Shown: positions 43,701 to 51,555 of the stretch, piece after piece
How positions within the stretch are numbered: the first letter of the stretch is position 1
Layout: the number at the start of each line of letters is the position of its first letter
Origin: Kitasatospora sp. NBC_01246
Lineage (GTDB): Bacteria > Actinomycetota > Actinomycetes > Streptomycetales > Streptomycetaceae
Length of the DNA stretch: 64,000 bases
NCBI RefSeq assembly: GCF_036226505.1
Contig: NZ_CP108484.1
Location: 7,783,501 to 7,847,500, forward strand
Reading direction: 5' to 3'
The notes under the pieces: model-generated
The model's database searches: none
The model's input: the letters and a program-made list of their open reading frames with translations, nothing else
What the model was told of the DNA's origin: nothing
Position numbers and translations under genes: made by a program

Positions 43701-46700
43701 GGCCGTGCGGGCCGGCGACGAGGTCGGTTGCGGGGTGCTGGACGAACTCGTCATCGAGGCACCGCTGGTGGTGCCCGAGCACGGCGGCCTGCGGGTCCAG
43801 GTCGCCGTCGGCGGCCCGGACGAGCGGGGCGCCCGCACGGTGGAGGTGTACTCCGCCCGCGAGGACGCGGTGGAGGGCACCGACACCGCGGGAGCCATGG
43901 ACGCCTGGGTCCGCCACGCCACCGGCACACTGCTGCCGACGACGGCCGGCGCCGCCGAGCCGGAGTTCGACTTCACCGCCTGGCCGCCGCCCGGCGCGCA
44001 GCCGGTGGACATCACCGGCGGCTACGACCTGCTCGACCGCGCGGGGTACGCCTACGGCCGGTCGTTCCAGTGCGTGCGTGCGGTCTGGCGGCGCGGCGAG
44101 GAGATCTTCGCCGAGGTGGCCCTGCCGGACGAACTGCGCGAGCGGGCAGCCGGGTTCGGCATCCACCCCGGCCTGCTCGACGCCGCCCTGCACTCCAGCA
44201 TGCTGGACGCGGCGGCCGCGCTGAGCGGCGCCCGGCCGGACGACGCACCGGACGAGGAGCCGGTGGTCCGGCTGCCGTTCGCCTGGAACGGGCTGGTGCT
44301 GCACGCGGCCGGGGCCGCCTCGGTCCGGGTGCGGGTCGCCCGGCCGGGGCCGGACGTCCTGTCGCTGGAGGCCGTCGACGACGCCGGCGGGCTCGTCCTG
44401 ACGCTTGACTCGCTGGTCTCCCGCGCCGTCTCCACCGAGCAGTTGGAGGCGGCGGCGGGGACGCCGGGCAGCGACGCGCTGTACCGGGTGGAGTGGACCG
44501 AGTCGGCCACCCTGCCCGCCGCCCCCACCCCCGGCCCGGTCCCGGCCCGGGTCACCGCCCCGGCGGACCTGGCGGCACTGTTCGAGGGCGAGGGCGAGGG
44601 CGAGGGCGAGGGTGAGGGTGAGGGTGAGGGTGAGGGCACCGGCGCCGCCGCGCCGACGGCGGTGCTGCTGGAGGCCGTCACCGACAGCCCCGGGGACACC
44701 CCGCTCGCGCTGACCCGGCGGGTGCTGGAGGTCGTCCGGGCCTGGCTGGCCGGGCCCGCCCCGGCGCGGGCCCGGCTGGTGGTGGCGACCAGGGGCGCGG
44801 TGCCCGCCGGCGGCGACGCCGCGGTGACCGACCCGGCCGGCGCCGCGGTCTGGGGTCTGCTCCGGGCGGCGCAGGCGGAGAACCCGGACCGGATCGTGCT
44901 GCTCGACGCCGAGTCCGGCACCGACCTCGACGCGGTGCTGACCGCCGTGCTGGCCACCGGTGAACCGCAGGTCGCCCTGCGCGGTGCGGCCCTGTCCGTG
45001 CCGCGCCTCGCCCGGGCCGGTATCGCCCGGGGCACCGCGCCGGTGCTGGACCGGGCGGGGACGGTGCTGGTCACCGGTGGTACCGGGTCGCTGGGTGCGG
45101 TGCTGGCCCGGCACCTGGTGACCGAGCACGGGATCCGGCATCTGGTGCTGACCAGCCGGCGGGGTCTGGAGGCCGAGGGTGCGCGGGAGCTGGTGGCCGA
45201 ACTGTACGCGCTGGGCGCCGAGTCGGTGGCGGTGCCGGCCTGTGACGTGACCGACCGCGACGCGCTGGCGGACTTGCTGGCCGCCGTCCGGCGCGACGGT
45301 CACCGGCTGACCGCCGTGGTCCACGCGGCGGGTGTCTTCGACGGCGGTGTGGTCGGCGAGATCGACCCGGAGCGGCTGGAGCGCGTCTTCGCACCGAAGG
45401 TGACGGCGACTCGGCACCTCGACGAGCTGACCCGTGAACTCGCCCCGGACCTGGACGTGTTCATCACGTACTCCTCCGTCTCGGCGGTGTTCCTGGGCGC
45501 GGGCACCGGCGCCTACGCGGCGGCGAACGCCTACCTGGACGGGCTGATGGCCCGGCGCCGGGCGGACGGCCTGCCCGCGCTGTCGCTGGCCTGGGGCCCG
45601 TGGGCGCAGAGCGACGGCATGGGCGCCGACCTGGACGAGCTGTCCCGGAGCCGGATGAACCGGCGCGGCGGCGCCCAGCCGCTGACGCCGGCGGAGGGCA
45701 TGGAGCTCTTCGACACCGCGCTGCACAGTGACCGGGCGCTGCTCGTCCCGGTCAAGCTGGACCTGCGGGCCCTGCGCACGGCCGCCACGGCCGGCGCCGG
45801 GGTGCCGCCCCTGCTGCTGGGCCTGGTCCGCCCCGGCCGGCAGTCGGCGCGGGCCGCCGCGACCGGCGCCGGCGGCGGGCTCGCCGGCCGGCTGGCCGGG
45901 CTGGCCGCGGCCGAGCGCGAGGCGCTGCTGCTGGAGCTGGTCCGGACGCACGTCGCGTCGGTGCTCGGCCACGCGGGCGCGGCGAAGGTCGCGGCGGAGC
46001 GGGCCTTCAAGGACGCTGGCTTCGACTCGCTGACCTCCGTCGAGCTGCGCAACCGGCTGCGCGAGGCCACCGGCCTCAGCCTGCCCGCCACGGCCGTCTT
46101 CGACTACCCCACCCCGCTCGCCCTGGCCCGCTACCTGGACGGCGAGTTCGATGGCACGGCGGTCGCGGCGGGGCCGGTGGTACCGGCGGCGGCCGTGCAC
46201 GATCCGGCCGATCCGGTGGCGATCGTCGGCATGGCCTGCCGGCTGCCCGGCGGGGTGGCCACCCCGGAGGACCTGTGGCAGCTGGTCACCGAGGGGCGGG
46301 ACGGCGTGTCGCTGTTCCCCTCCGACCGCGGCTGGGGCCTGGACGAGCTGTTCGACGCCGACCCGGAGAGCGAGGGCACCTCCTACGTCAGCCAGGGCGG
46401 CTTCCTGCACGAGGCACCGCTGTTCGACCCGGCCTTCTTCGGGATCTCGCCGCGTGAGGCGCTGGCGATGGACCCGCAGCAGCGGCTGCTGCTGGAGACC
46501 TCCTGGGAGGCGATGGAACGGGCCGGCATCGACCCGGGCTCGCTGAAGGGCACCGAGGTCGGGGTGTTCAACGGCATCATGGGCGTCGACTACTACGCCG
46601 GTGGCAGCGTGCCGCCGGAGCTGGGCGGCTTCGCGCTGACCGGCGCCGGCGCCAGTGTGGCCTCGGGCCGGGTGTCCTACGTGTTCGGCTTCGAGGGCCC

Positions 46701-49700
46701 GGCGGTCACCGTGGACACGGCCTGCTCCTCCTCGCTGGTGGCGATCCACCTGGCCGCCCAGGCGCTGCGCCAGGGCGAGTGCTCGCTGGCCCTGGCCGGC
46801 GGTTCGACGGTGATGTCCAGCCCGAGCATGTTCATGGAGTTCTCGCGGCAGAAGGCGCTGGCGACGGACGGCCGCTGCAAGTCCTACGCGGACGCCGCCG
46901 ACGGCACCGGCTGGGCCGAGGGCGCCGGTGTGGTGGTGCTGGAGCGGCTCTCCGAGGCGCGGCGCAACGGCCACCCGGTGCTCGCGGTGCTGCGCGGGTC
47001 CGCGGTGAACCAGGACGGCGCGTCCAACGGTCTGACCGCGCCGAACGGCCCCTCCCAGCAGCGGGTGATCCGCAAGGCGCTGGCGGCGGCCGGGCTGTCG
47101 ACGGCCGATGTGGACCTGGTCGAGGGCCACGGCACGGGCACCGTCCTGGGGGACCCGATCGAGGCGCAGGCGCTGCTGGCCACCTACGGTCGCGGCCGTG
47201 ACCCGGAGCGCCCGCTCTGGCTGGGCTCGCTGAAGTCCAACATCGGCCACGCCCAGGCGGCGGCGGGTGTCTCGGGTGTGATCAAGATGGTGCAGGCGCT
47301 GCGGCACGGCGTGATGCCCGCGACCCTGCACGTGGACGCGCCCTCCTCGCAGGTGGACTGGACGGCGGGCGCCGTCGAGCTGCTGACCGAGGCGCGGGAG
47401 TGGCCCGAGGTGGACCGGCCGCGCCGGGCCGGGGTCTCCTCCTTCGGCCTCAGCGGGACCAACGCGCACGTGATCCTGGAGCAGGCCCCCGAGGAGCAGC
47501 CGGCCGAGGCCGGGTCCGCCCCCGACGCCGTGGTGCCGCTGGTGGTCTCGGCGAAGAACGCCGCCTCGCTGGCGGCCCAGGGCGGGCGGCTGACGGAGCT
47601 CGCCGGGGCGACCGCCCCGGCGGCGCTGGCCGGTGCGCTGCTCTCCCGGCGGGCGCTGCTCTCCGAGCGCGCGGTGGTGGTGGCCGGGTCCCCGGCGGAG
47701 GCGTCGGCCGGGCTGGCCGCGCTGGCCCGGGGCGAGTCCGCCGCCGGGCTGGTGACGGGCACCGCGGGCACGGTGGGCAAGCTCGTCCTGGTCTTCCCCG
47801 GCCAGGGGGCGCAGTGGGCCGGGATGGGCCGTGAACTGCTGGACACCTCACCGGTGTTCGCCGAGCGCATCGCCGAGTGCGCCCGGGCGCTCGGCCCCTG
47901 GGTGGACTGGTCGCTGGAGGAGGTGCTGCGCGGCGAGGCGCCGGCCGAGGTCCTGGACCGGGCCGATGTGGTGCAGCCCGCGAGCTTCGCGGTGATGGTC
48001 GGACTGGCCGCCGTCTGGGCGTCGGTGGGGGTGATCCCGGACGCGGTGCTGGGGCACTCGCAGGGCGAGATCGCGGCGGCCTGCGTGGCCGGTGCGCTCT
48101 CCCTGGAGGACGCGGCCCGGATCGTCGCGGTGCGCAGCCGGGTGATCGCCGGTCAGCTGGCCGGGCTCGGCGGGATGGCCTCGGTGGCGCTCTCCGAGGC
48201 CGAGGCGCTGGCCCGGTTGGAGGGCTGGGCGGGCCGGCTGGAGGTCGCGGTGGTCAACGGCCCCGCGTCGGTGGTGGTCGCCGGTGACCTCGACGTGCTG
48301 GACGAGGCCGTCGAGGTGCTGGCCGCCGACGGGGTACGGGTGCGCCGGGTCGCGGTGGACTTCGCCTCCCACACCCGGCACGCCGAGGCCCTGGAGGAGG
48401 TCCTGGCGGAGGCGTTCGCGGACATCCGCGGCCGGGCGCCGCTGGTCCCGCTCTTCTCGACGGTGACCGGTGAGTGGGTCCGCGAGGCCGGCGTGATCGA
48501 CGGCGGCTACGTGTACCGCAACCTGCGGAGCCAGGTCCGCTTCGGCCCGGCGGTCGCCGCGCTGCTCGCCGAGGACCACACGGTGTTCGTGGAGGCCAGT
48601 ACCCACCCGGTGCTGGCCCAGCCGATCACCGAGGTCGCCGACGGGGCCGGGGTCGAGGTCCTGGTGACCGGTTCGCTGCGGCGGGACGAGGGCGGCCCGC
48701 GCCGCCTGCTGGCCTCGATGGCCGAACTCTTCGTCCGCGGTGTGGCGGTGGACTGGACGGGCGTGCTGCCCGACGCGGCCGGTGGCGCCGAGGTGGACCT
48801 GCCGACCTACGCCTTCGACCACCAGCACTACTGGCTCCCGATGACCGCGGCGGCCACCGACGCGACCTCGCTGGGCCTGGCGGGGGTGGACCACCCGCTG
48901 CTCGGCGCGGTGGTCGAGGTGCCAGAGACCGGCGGGGTGCTGTGCACCTCCCGGCTCTCCCTGCGCACCCATCCCTGGCTGGCCGACCACGCGGTCGGCG
49001 ACGTCGTGCTGGTGCCCGGGACGGGCCTGGTGGAGCTGGCCGTGCGGGCCGGTGACGAGGTCGGCTGCGGCACGCTGGACGAGCTGGTGATCGAGGCCCC
49101 GCTGATCCTGCCCGAGCAGGGCGGCGTCCGGGTGCAGGTCACCGTCGGCGGTCCGGACGAGGGCGGTGCCCGCACGGTCGCCGTGTACTCGACCCGCGAG
49201 GAGGCCGTCGGCGACCCGTGGACCCGGCACGCCACCGGTGTCCTGACGGCCACGGCCCGGGCGGCCGGGTCGCGGTTCGACTTCAGCGCCTGGCCGCCGC
49301 CCGGCGCGGAGCGGGTGGAGATCGGTCCCGAGGAGTTCTACGCCGGTCTGCTGGAGCACAACTACGTCTACGGGCCGGTGTTCCGGGGCCTGCGGGCGGC
49401 CTGGCGGCGCGGTGACGAGGTCTTCGCCGAGATCGCCCTGCCGGAGGACCACCGGGGCAGCGCCGCCGGGTTCGGCATCCACCCGGCGCTGCTGGACGCG
49501 GCCCTGCACGCGAAGGCCTTCCTGAGCACGGGCGACCACCGGACGATGCTGCCGTTCGCCTGGAACGGCCTGGTCCTGCACGCCGCGGGCGCCTCGTCGC
49601 TGCGGGTGCGGGTCGCCCAGCCGGCGCCCGACGCGCTCTCGCTGGAGGCGGTCGACGAGGCCGGCGGCGCCGTCCTGACGGCCGACTCGCTGGTGTTCCG

Positions 49701-51429
49701 CCCGGTGTCCGCCGAGCAGTTGGGCGCGGCGGCGGGCCGCGCGGGCGGCGACTCGCTGTTCCGGGTGGACTGGACGGAGGTGCTCCCGGACGGGGCCGCC
49801 GGCTCGCCGTCCTGGGTACGGCTGTCCACCGCCGAGGAGGTGGCCACCCTCGCGGAGGACGCGCTGTCCGGGGCGGCCGTCCCGGAGACCGCGATCCTGG
49901 AGGCGGTCACCGGCGGCGACGCGGACACCCCGCTGGACGTGACGGACCGGGTGCTGGAGGTCGTCCAGACCTGGCTGGCCGGCGCCGGGCTGGAGGAGAC
50001 CCGGCTGGTGGTGGTGACCAGGGGCGCGGTGCCCGCCGGTGGCGACGCCACGGTGACGGACCCGGCCGGCGCCGCCGTCTGGGGTCTGGTCCGCGCGGCG
50101 CAGGCGGAGAACCCGGACCGGATCGTGCTGCTGGACACCGACGCGTCCGACCTGTCGGAGGTCGAGCCGCTGCTGGGGCCGGTGCTGGCCGTCGGCGAGC
50201 CGCAGGTCGCGGTGCGCGGCGCGACGCTCCACGTGCCCCGGCTCGCCCGGGCCGGCGCCGTCGACCGGGCGGAGCCGGTGCTGGACCGGGCGGGGACGGT
50301 GCTGGTCACCGGTGGTACCGGGTCGCTGGGTGCGGTGCTGGCCCGGCACCTGGTGACCGAGCACGGGATCCGGCATCTGGTGCTGACCAGTCGGCGGGGC
50401 CTGGAGGCCGAGGGTGCCCGGGAGTTGGTGGCCGAGCTGCACGCGCTCGGCGCCGAGTCGGTGGCGGTGCCGGCCTGTGACGTGACCGACCGGGACGCGG
50501 TGGCGGAGCTGCTGGCCGCCGTCCGGCGCGACGGCCGCCGGCTGACCGCGGTGCTGCACGCCGCGGGCCTGTTCGACGCGGGCGTGATCGGCGAGGTCGA
50601 CCGGGAGCGGCTGGAGCGGGTGTTCGCGGCGAAGGTGACCGCGACCCGGCACCTGGACGAGCTGACCCGCGAACTGGCCCCGGAGTTGGACGCGTTCGTG
50701 GTCTACTCGTCGGTGTCGGCGGTGTTCCTTGGCGCGGGCACCGGCGCCTACGCGGCGGCGAACGCCTACATGGACGGGCTGATGGCCCGGCGCCGGGCGG
50801 CCGGTCTGCCGGCGCTGTCGCTGGCGTGGGGCCTGTGGGAGCAGGAGACCGGCATGGCGGCCGGCACCGACGACCTCACCCGCAGCCGGCTGAACCGGCG
50901 CGGCGGTCTGCTGGGCATGACCCCGGCCGAGGGCATGGAGCTGTTCGACACCGCGCTGCGCGGTGACCGGGCGCTGCTGGTGCCGGCCAAGCTGGACCTG
51001 CGTGCGCTGCGCGCCGACGCCGCGGCCGGGCGCGAGGCACCGCCGCTGCTGCGCGGCCTGGTGCGCGCGAGCCGGCAGCTGGCCCGGGCCGCGGTCTCGG
51101 GGGACGAGCGGCGCAAGCTGGCCGAGCGGCTGGCCGGGCTGCCCGGCGCGGAGCGCGCGACGCTCCTGCTGGACGTGGTCCGGGCCCAGGTCGCCGTCGT
51201 CCTCGGCTACAGCGCGTCCCACCACATCGACGTGGACCAGGGCCTCTTCGAGATCGGCTTCGACTCGTTGACCGCGCTCGAACTGCGCAACCGGCTGGGC
51301 GAACTGATGGGGGCGAAGCTCTCGGCCGGTCTTGTTTTCGATCACCCGACGCCGGGGATGATTGTCGCGCACATGCAAGAGCGCATGTTCGGCGAGGGCA
51401 CGGGGGGTGTCGCGGCCATCTCGGTCTGA
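40759..51429 (+). CDS. Type I modular PKS, last subunit: modules I, J; no thioesterase
   Basis: The protein has 3556 residues from the GTG at 40759, with a weak AATGGGG Shine-Dalgarno about 8 nt upstream. An alternative GTG five bases earlier hits a stop at once. The N-terminus (SYEKLVEALRKSLEEVGSLK) is a class 1b docking helix that fits only the preceding subunit. Module I: KS Cys206, AT Ser663/HAFH 760, DH His965 and Asp1141, KR near 1439 with FDG 1527, ACP Ser1757. Module J: KS Cys1989, AT Ser2434/FASH 2535, DH His2744 with Asp2748, distal Asp2913, KR near 3184 with FDA 3272, ACP Ser3503. The protein ends about 50 residues after the last ACP Ser with neither docking nor thioesterase domain. 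This is what is expected when a separate RifF-like amide synthase, encoded next, releases the chain. A (Glu-Gly)9 run sits at residues 1276-1293. Confidence 0.97.
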   Translation: MSTSYEKLVEALRKSLEEVGSLKKRNRQLVSASSEPVAIVGMACRLPGGVDSPEGLWDLVSEGRDGVSGFPSDRGWDLDGLFDEDPENRGTSYVDQGGFLHEAGLFDGGFFGISPREALAMDPQQRLLLETSWEALERAGIDPATLKGSDVGVFNGIMGVDYFAGGSVPPELEGFTGTGAAASVASGRISYVFGFEGPAVTLDTACSSSLVAIHLAAQALRRGECSMALAGGATVMATPGLFIDFSRQRGLAADGRCKAYADAADGTGWAEGAGVVVLERLSEARRKGHRVLAVVRGSAVNQDGASNGLTAPNGPSQQRVIRKALANAGLSTADVDLVEGHGTGTVLGDPIEAQALLATYGQDRPAERPLRLGSLKSNIGHTQAAAGVAGVIKMVQALRHGVMPPTLHVDAPSTQVDWSAGAVELLTEARDWPETGRPRRAAVSGFGVSGTNAHLILEQAPEEEARPAAVPEGVVPLVLSAASAAALAGQAGRLAAFVEASSVDGPGAGAPVAVAGALLAQRAVLGERAVLVAGSREETLAGLAALARGESAPAGASGGASPSGGPGKVVLVFPGQGSQRVGMGRELAERYPVFAEAFDAACAALDARLAGWTEHPVKDVVFGTAGSLDQTVYTQAGLFAVETALFRLIESWGVRPDAVMGHSIGEITAAHVAGVLSLGDAAAVVAARGRLMQALPSGGAMVAVAATEAEVAELLGDGVDLAAVNGPSSVVLSGEEAAVLKAAEQLREQGRKVKQLTVSHAFHSALMEPMLAEFAAVLADVAWGEAQVPIVSNVTGQVAAPGQLADPAYWVDHVRRPVRFADGIATAADGGSALFVELGPGAALSGVVAESAGERAVAVAALRDGRPEVHTVLASVAELFVRGIEVDWAKTLPAGFTPTHLELPTYAFEHEHYWLPATPLTDATSLGQGKADHPLLGAVVQLPQSDGLVFTSRLSLRTHAWLADHAVGGVVLVPGTGLVELAVRAGDEVGCGVLDELVIEAPLVVPEHGGLRVQVAVGGPDERGARTVEVYSAREDAVEGTDTAGAMDAWVRHATGTLLPTTAGAAEPEFDFTAWPPPGAQPVDITGGYDLLDRAGYAYGRSFQCVRAVWRRGEEIFAEVALPDELRERAAGFGIHPGLLDAALHSSMLDAAAALSGARPDDAPDEEPVVRLPFAWNGLVLHAAGAASVRVRVARPGPDVLSLEAVDDAGGLVLTLDSLVSRAVSTEQLEAAAGTPGSDALYRVEWTESATLPAAPTPGPVPARVTAPADLAALFEGEGEGEGEGEGEGEGEGTGAAAPTAVLLEAVTDSPGDTPLALTRRVLEVVRAWLAGPAPARARLVVATRGAVPAGGDAAVTDPAGAAVWGLLRAAQAENPDRIVLLDAESGTDLDAVLTAVLATGEPQVALRGAALSVPRLARAGIARGTAPVLDRAGTVLVTGGTGSLGAVLARHLVTEHGIRHLVLTSRRGLEAEGARELVAELYALGAESVAVPACDVTDRDALADLLAAVRRDGHRLTAVVHAAGVFDGGVVGEIDPERLERVFAPKVTATRHLDELTRELAPDLDVFITYSSVSAVFLGAGTGAYAAANAYLDGLMARRRADGLPALSLAWGPWAQSDGMGADLDELSRSRMNRRGGAQPLTPAEGMELFDTALHSDRALLVPVKLDLRALRTAATAGAGVPPLLLGLVRPGRQSARAAATGAGGGLAGRLAGLAAAEREALLLELVRTHVASVLGHAGAAKVAAERAFKDAGFDSLTSVELRNRLREATGLSLPATAVFDYPTPLALARYLDGEFDGTAVAAGPVVPAAAVHDPADPVAIVGMACRLPGGVATPEDLWQLVTEGRDGVSLFPSDRGWGLDELFDADPESEGTSYVSQGGFLHEAPLFDPAFFGISPREALAMDPQQRLLLETSWEAMERAGIDPGSLKGTEVGVFNGIMGVDYYAGGSVPPELGGFALTGAGASVASGRVSYVFGFEGPAVTVDTACSSSLVAIHLAAQALRQGECSLALAGGSTVMSSPSMFMEFSRQKALATDGRCKSYADAADGTGWAEGAGVVVLERLSEARRNGHPVLAVLRGSAVNQDGASNGLTAPNGPSQQRVIRKALAAAGLSTADVDLVEGHGTGTVLGDPIEAQALLATYGRGRDPERPLWLGSLKSNIGHAQAAAGVSGVIKMVQALRHGVMPATLHVDAPSSQVDWTAGAVELLTEAREWPEVDRPRRAGVSSFGLSGTNAHVILEQAPEEQPAEAGSAPDAVVPLVVSAKNAASLAAQGGRLTELAGATAPAALAGALLSRRALLSERAVVVAGSPAEASAGLAALARGESAAGLVTGTAGTVGKLVLVFPGQGAQWAGMGRELLDTSPVFAERIAECARALGPWVDWSLEEVLRGEAPAEVLDRADVVQPASFAVMVGLAAVWASVGVIPDAVLGHSQGEIAAACVAGALSLEDAARIVAVRSRVIAGQLAGLGGMASVALSEAEALARLEGWAGRLEVAVVNGPASVVVAGDLDVLDEAVEVLAADGVRVRRVAVDFASHTRHAEALEEVLAEAFADIRGRAPLVPLFSTVTGEWVREAGVIDGGYVYRNLRSQVRFGPAVAALLAEDHTVFVEASTHPVLAQPITEVADGAGVEVLVTGSLRRDEGGPRRLLASMAELFVRGVAVDWTGVLPDAAGGAEVDLPTYAFDHQHYWLPMTAAATDATSLGLAGVDHPLLGAVVEVPETGGVLCTSRLSLRTHPWLADHAVGDVVLVPGTGLVELAVRAGDEVGCGTLDELVIEAPLILPEQGGVRVQVTVGGPDEGGARTVAVYSTREEAVGDPWTRHATGVLTATARAAGSRFDFSAWPPPGAERVEIGPEEFYAGLLEHNYVYGPVFRGLRAAWRRGDEVFAEIALPEDHRGSAAGFGIHPALLDAALHAKAFLSTGDHRTMLPFAWNGLVLHAAGASSLRVRVAQPAPDALSLEAVDEAGGAVLTADSLVFRPVSAEQLGAAAGRAGGDSLFRVDWTEVLPDGAAGSPSWVRLSTAEEVATLAEDALSGAAVPETAILEAVTGGDADTPLDVTDRVLEVVQTWLAGAGLEETRLVVVTRGAVPAGGDATVTDPAGAAVWGLVRAAQAENPDRIVLLDTDASDLSEVEPLLGPVLAVGEPQVAVRGATLHVPRLARAGAVDRAEPVLDRAGTVLVTGGTGSLGAVLARHLVTEHGIRHLVLTSRRGLEAEGARELVAELHALGAESVAVPACDVTDRDAVAELLAAVRRDGRRLTAVLHAAGLFDAGVIGEVDRERLERVFAAKVTATRHLDELTRELAPELDAFVVYSSVSAVFLGAGTGAYAAANAYMDGLMARRRAAGLPALSLAWGLWEQETGMAAGTDDLTRSRLNRRGGLLGMTPAEGMELFDTALRGDRALLVPAKLDLRALRADAAAGREAPPLLRGLVRASRQLARAAVSGDERRKLAERLAGLPGAERATLLLDVVRAQVAVVLGYSASHHIDVDQGLFEIGFDSLTALELRNRLGELMGAKLSAGLVFDHPTPGMIVAHMQERMFGEGTGGVAAISV
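40861..46145 (+). other. PKS module I: KS-AT(mal)-DH-KR(non-LDD)-ACP
   Basis: The AT has GHSIGE and HAFH (malonyl). The DH has HAVGGVVLVP and DAALH, but the third motif reads GYAYGRSF: the conserved Pro is Arg1101. The KR has Tyr1586, FDG at the LDD position and FLGAGTG. A Glu-Gly repeat is inserted between DH and KR. Confidence 0.82.
44584..44637 (+). repeat. Hexanucleotide microsatellite (GAGGGY)9 inside the PKS
   Basis: Nine in-frame GAGGGC/GAGGGT units encode nine Glu-Gly dipeptides in module I. The unit order is four GGC, four GGT, one GGC. It lies in the KR structural subdomain after the DH, where other modules have a short variable linker. Length changes in steps of 6 nt would keep the frame. 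Confidence 0.97.
46210..51380 (+). other. PKS module J (last): KS-AT(mM-like)-DH(altered)-KR(non-LDD)-ACP
   Basis: The AT has GHSQGE and FASHTRHAEAL, a Phe variant of the methylmalonyl YASH motif. The DH motif reads HAVGDVVLVP: the conserved Gly of HxxxG is Asp2748, while Asp2913 of the distal motif is kept. The KR has Tyr3331, FDA and FLGAGTG. The ACP (EIGFDSLTALELRNRL...) differs from the other ACPs. The module would set C1-C3 of the ansa chain. Confidence 0.82.
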
Positions 51430-51436
51430 GCCGCCA

Positions 51437-51487
51437 CGGCCGGGCCCCTGCCGCAGCCCCGGAGCGGTCCGGCGAGCGGCCCGGCCG
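51437..51487 (+). other. Stem-loop between last PKS gene and amide synthase
   Basis: A perfect 10-bp inverted repeat (CGGCCGGGCC at 51437-51446, complement at 51478-51487) encloses a second 5-bp hairpin (51459-51463 with 51468-51472). It begins 8 nt after the PKS stop codon and has no T-run. It may be an mRNA processing or partial-termination structure; the function is inferred only. Confidence 0.4.
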
Positions 51488-51555
51488 ACAAGCCGATGAA
51501 CGACCCCGAACGAGCGGCCCTGATCCGGCTCGCGGACAAGAGAGGAGATGACGAC

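Noticed and set aside
3..51429. Possible ER, methyltransferase or thioesterase domains hidden in the PKS
   Set aside because: The DH-KR interval contains only the KR structural subdomain (AVWGLxRAAQAENPDR marker) in every module, and the last protein ends about 50 residues after the ACP Ser.
51496..51555. Alternative ATG start for the amide synthase
   Set aside because: It lacks a Shine-Dalgarno sequence and lies just behind a stem-loop. The GTG at 51556 has AGAGGAG at the right distance and gives the usual RifF length.
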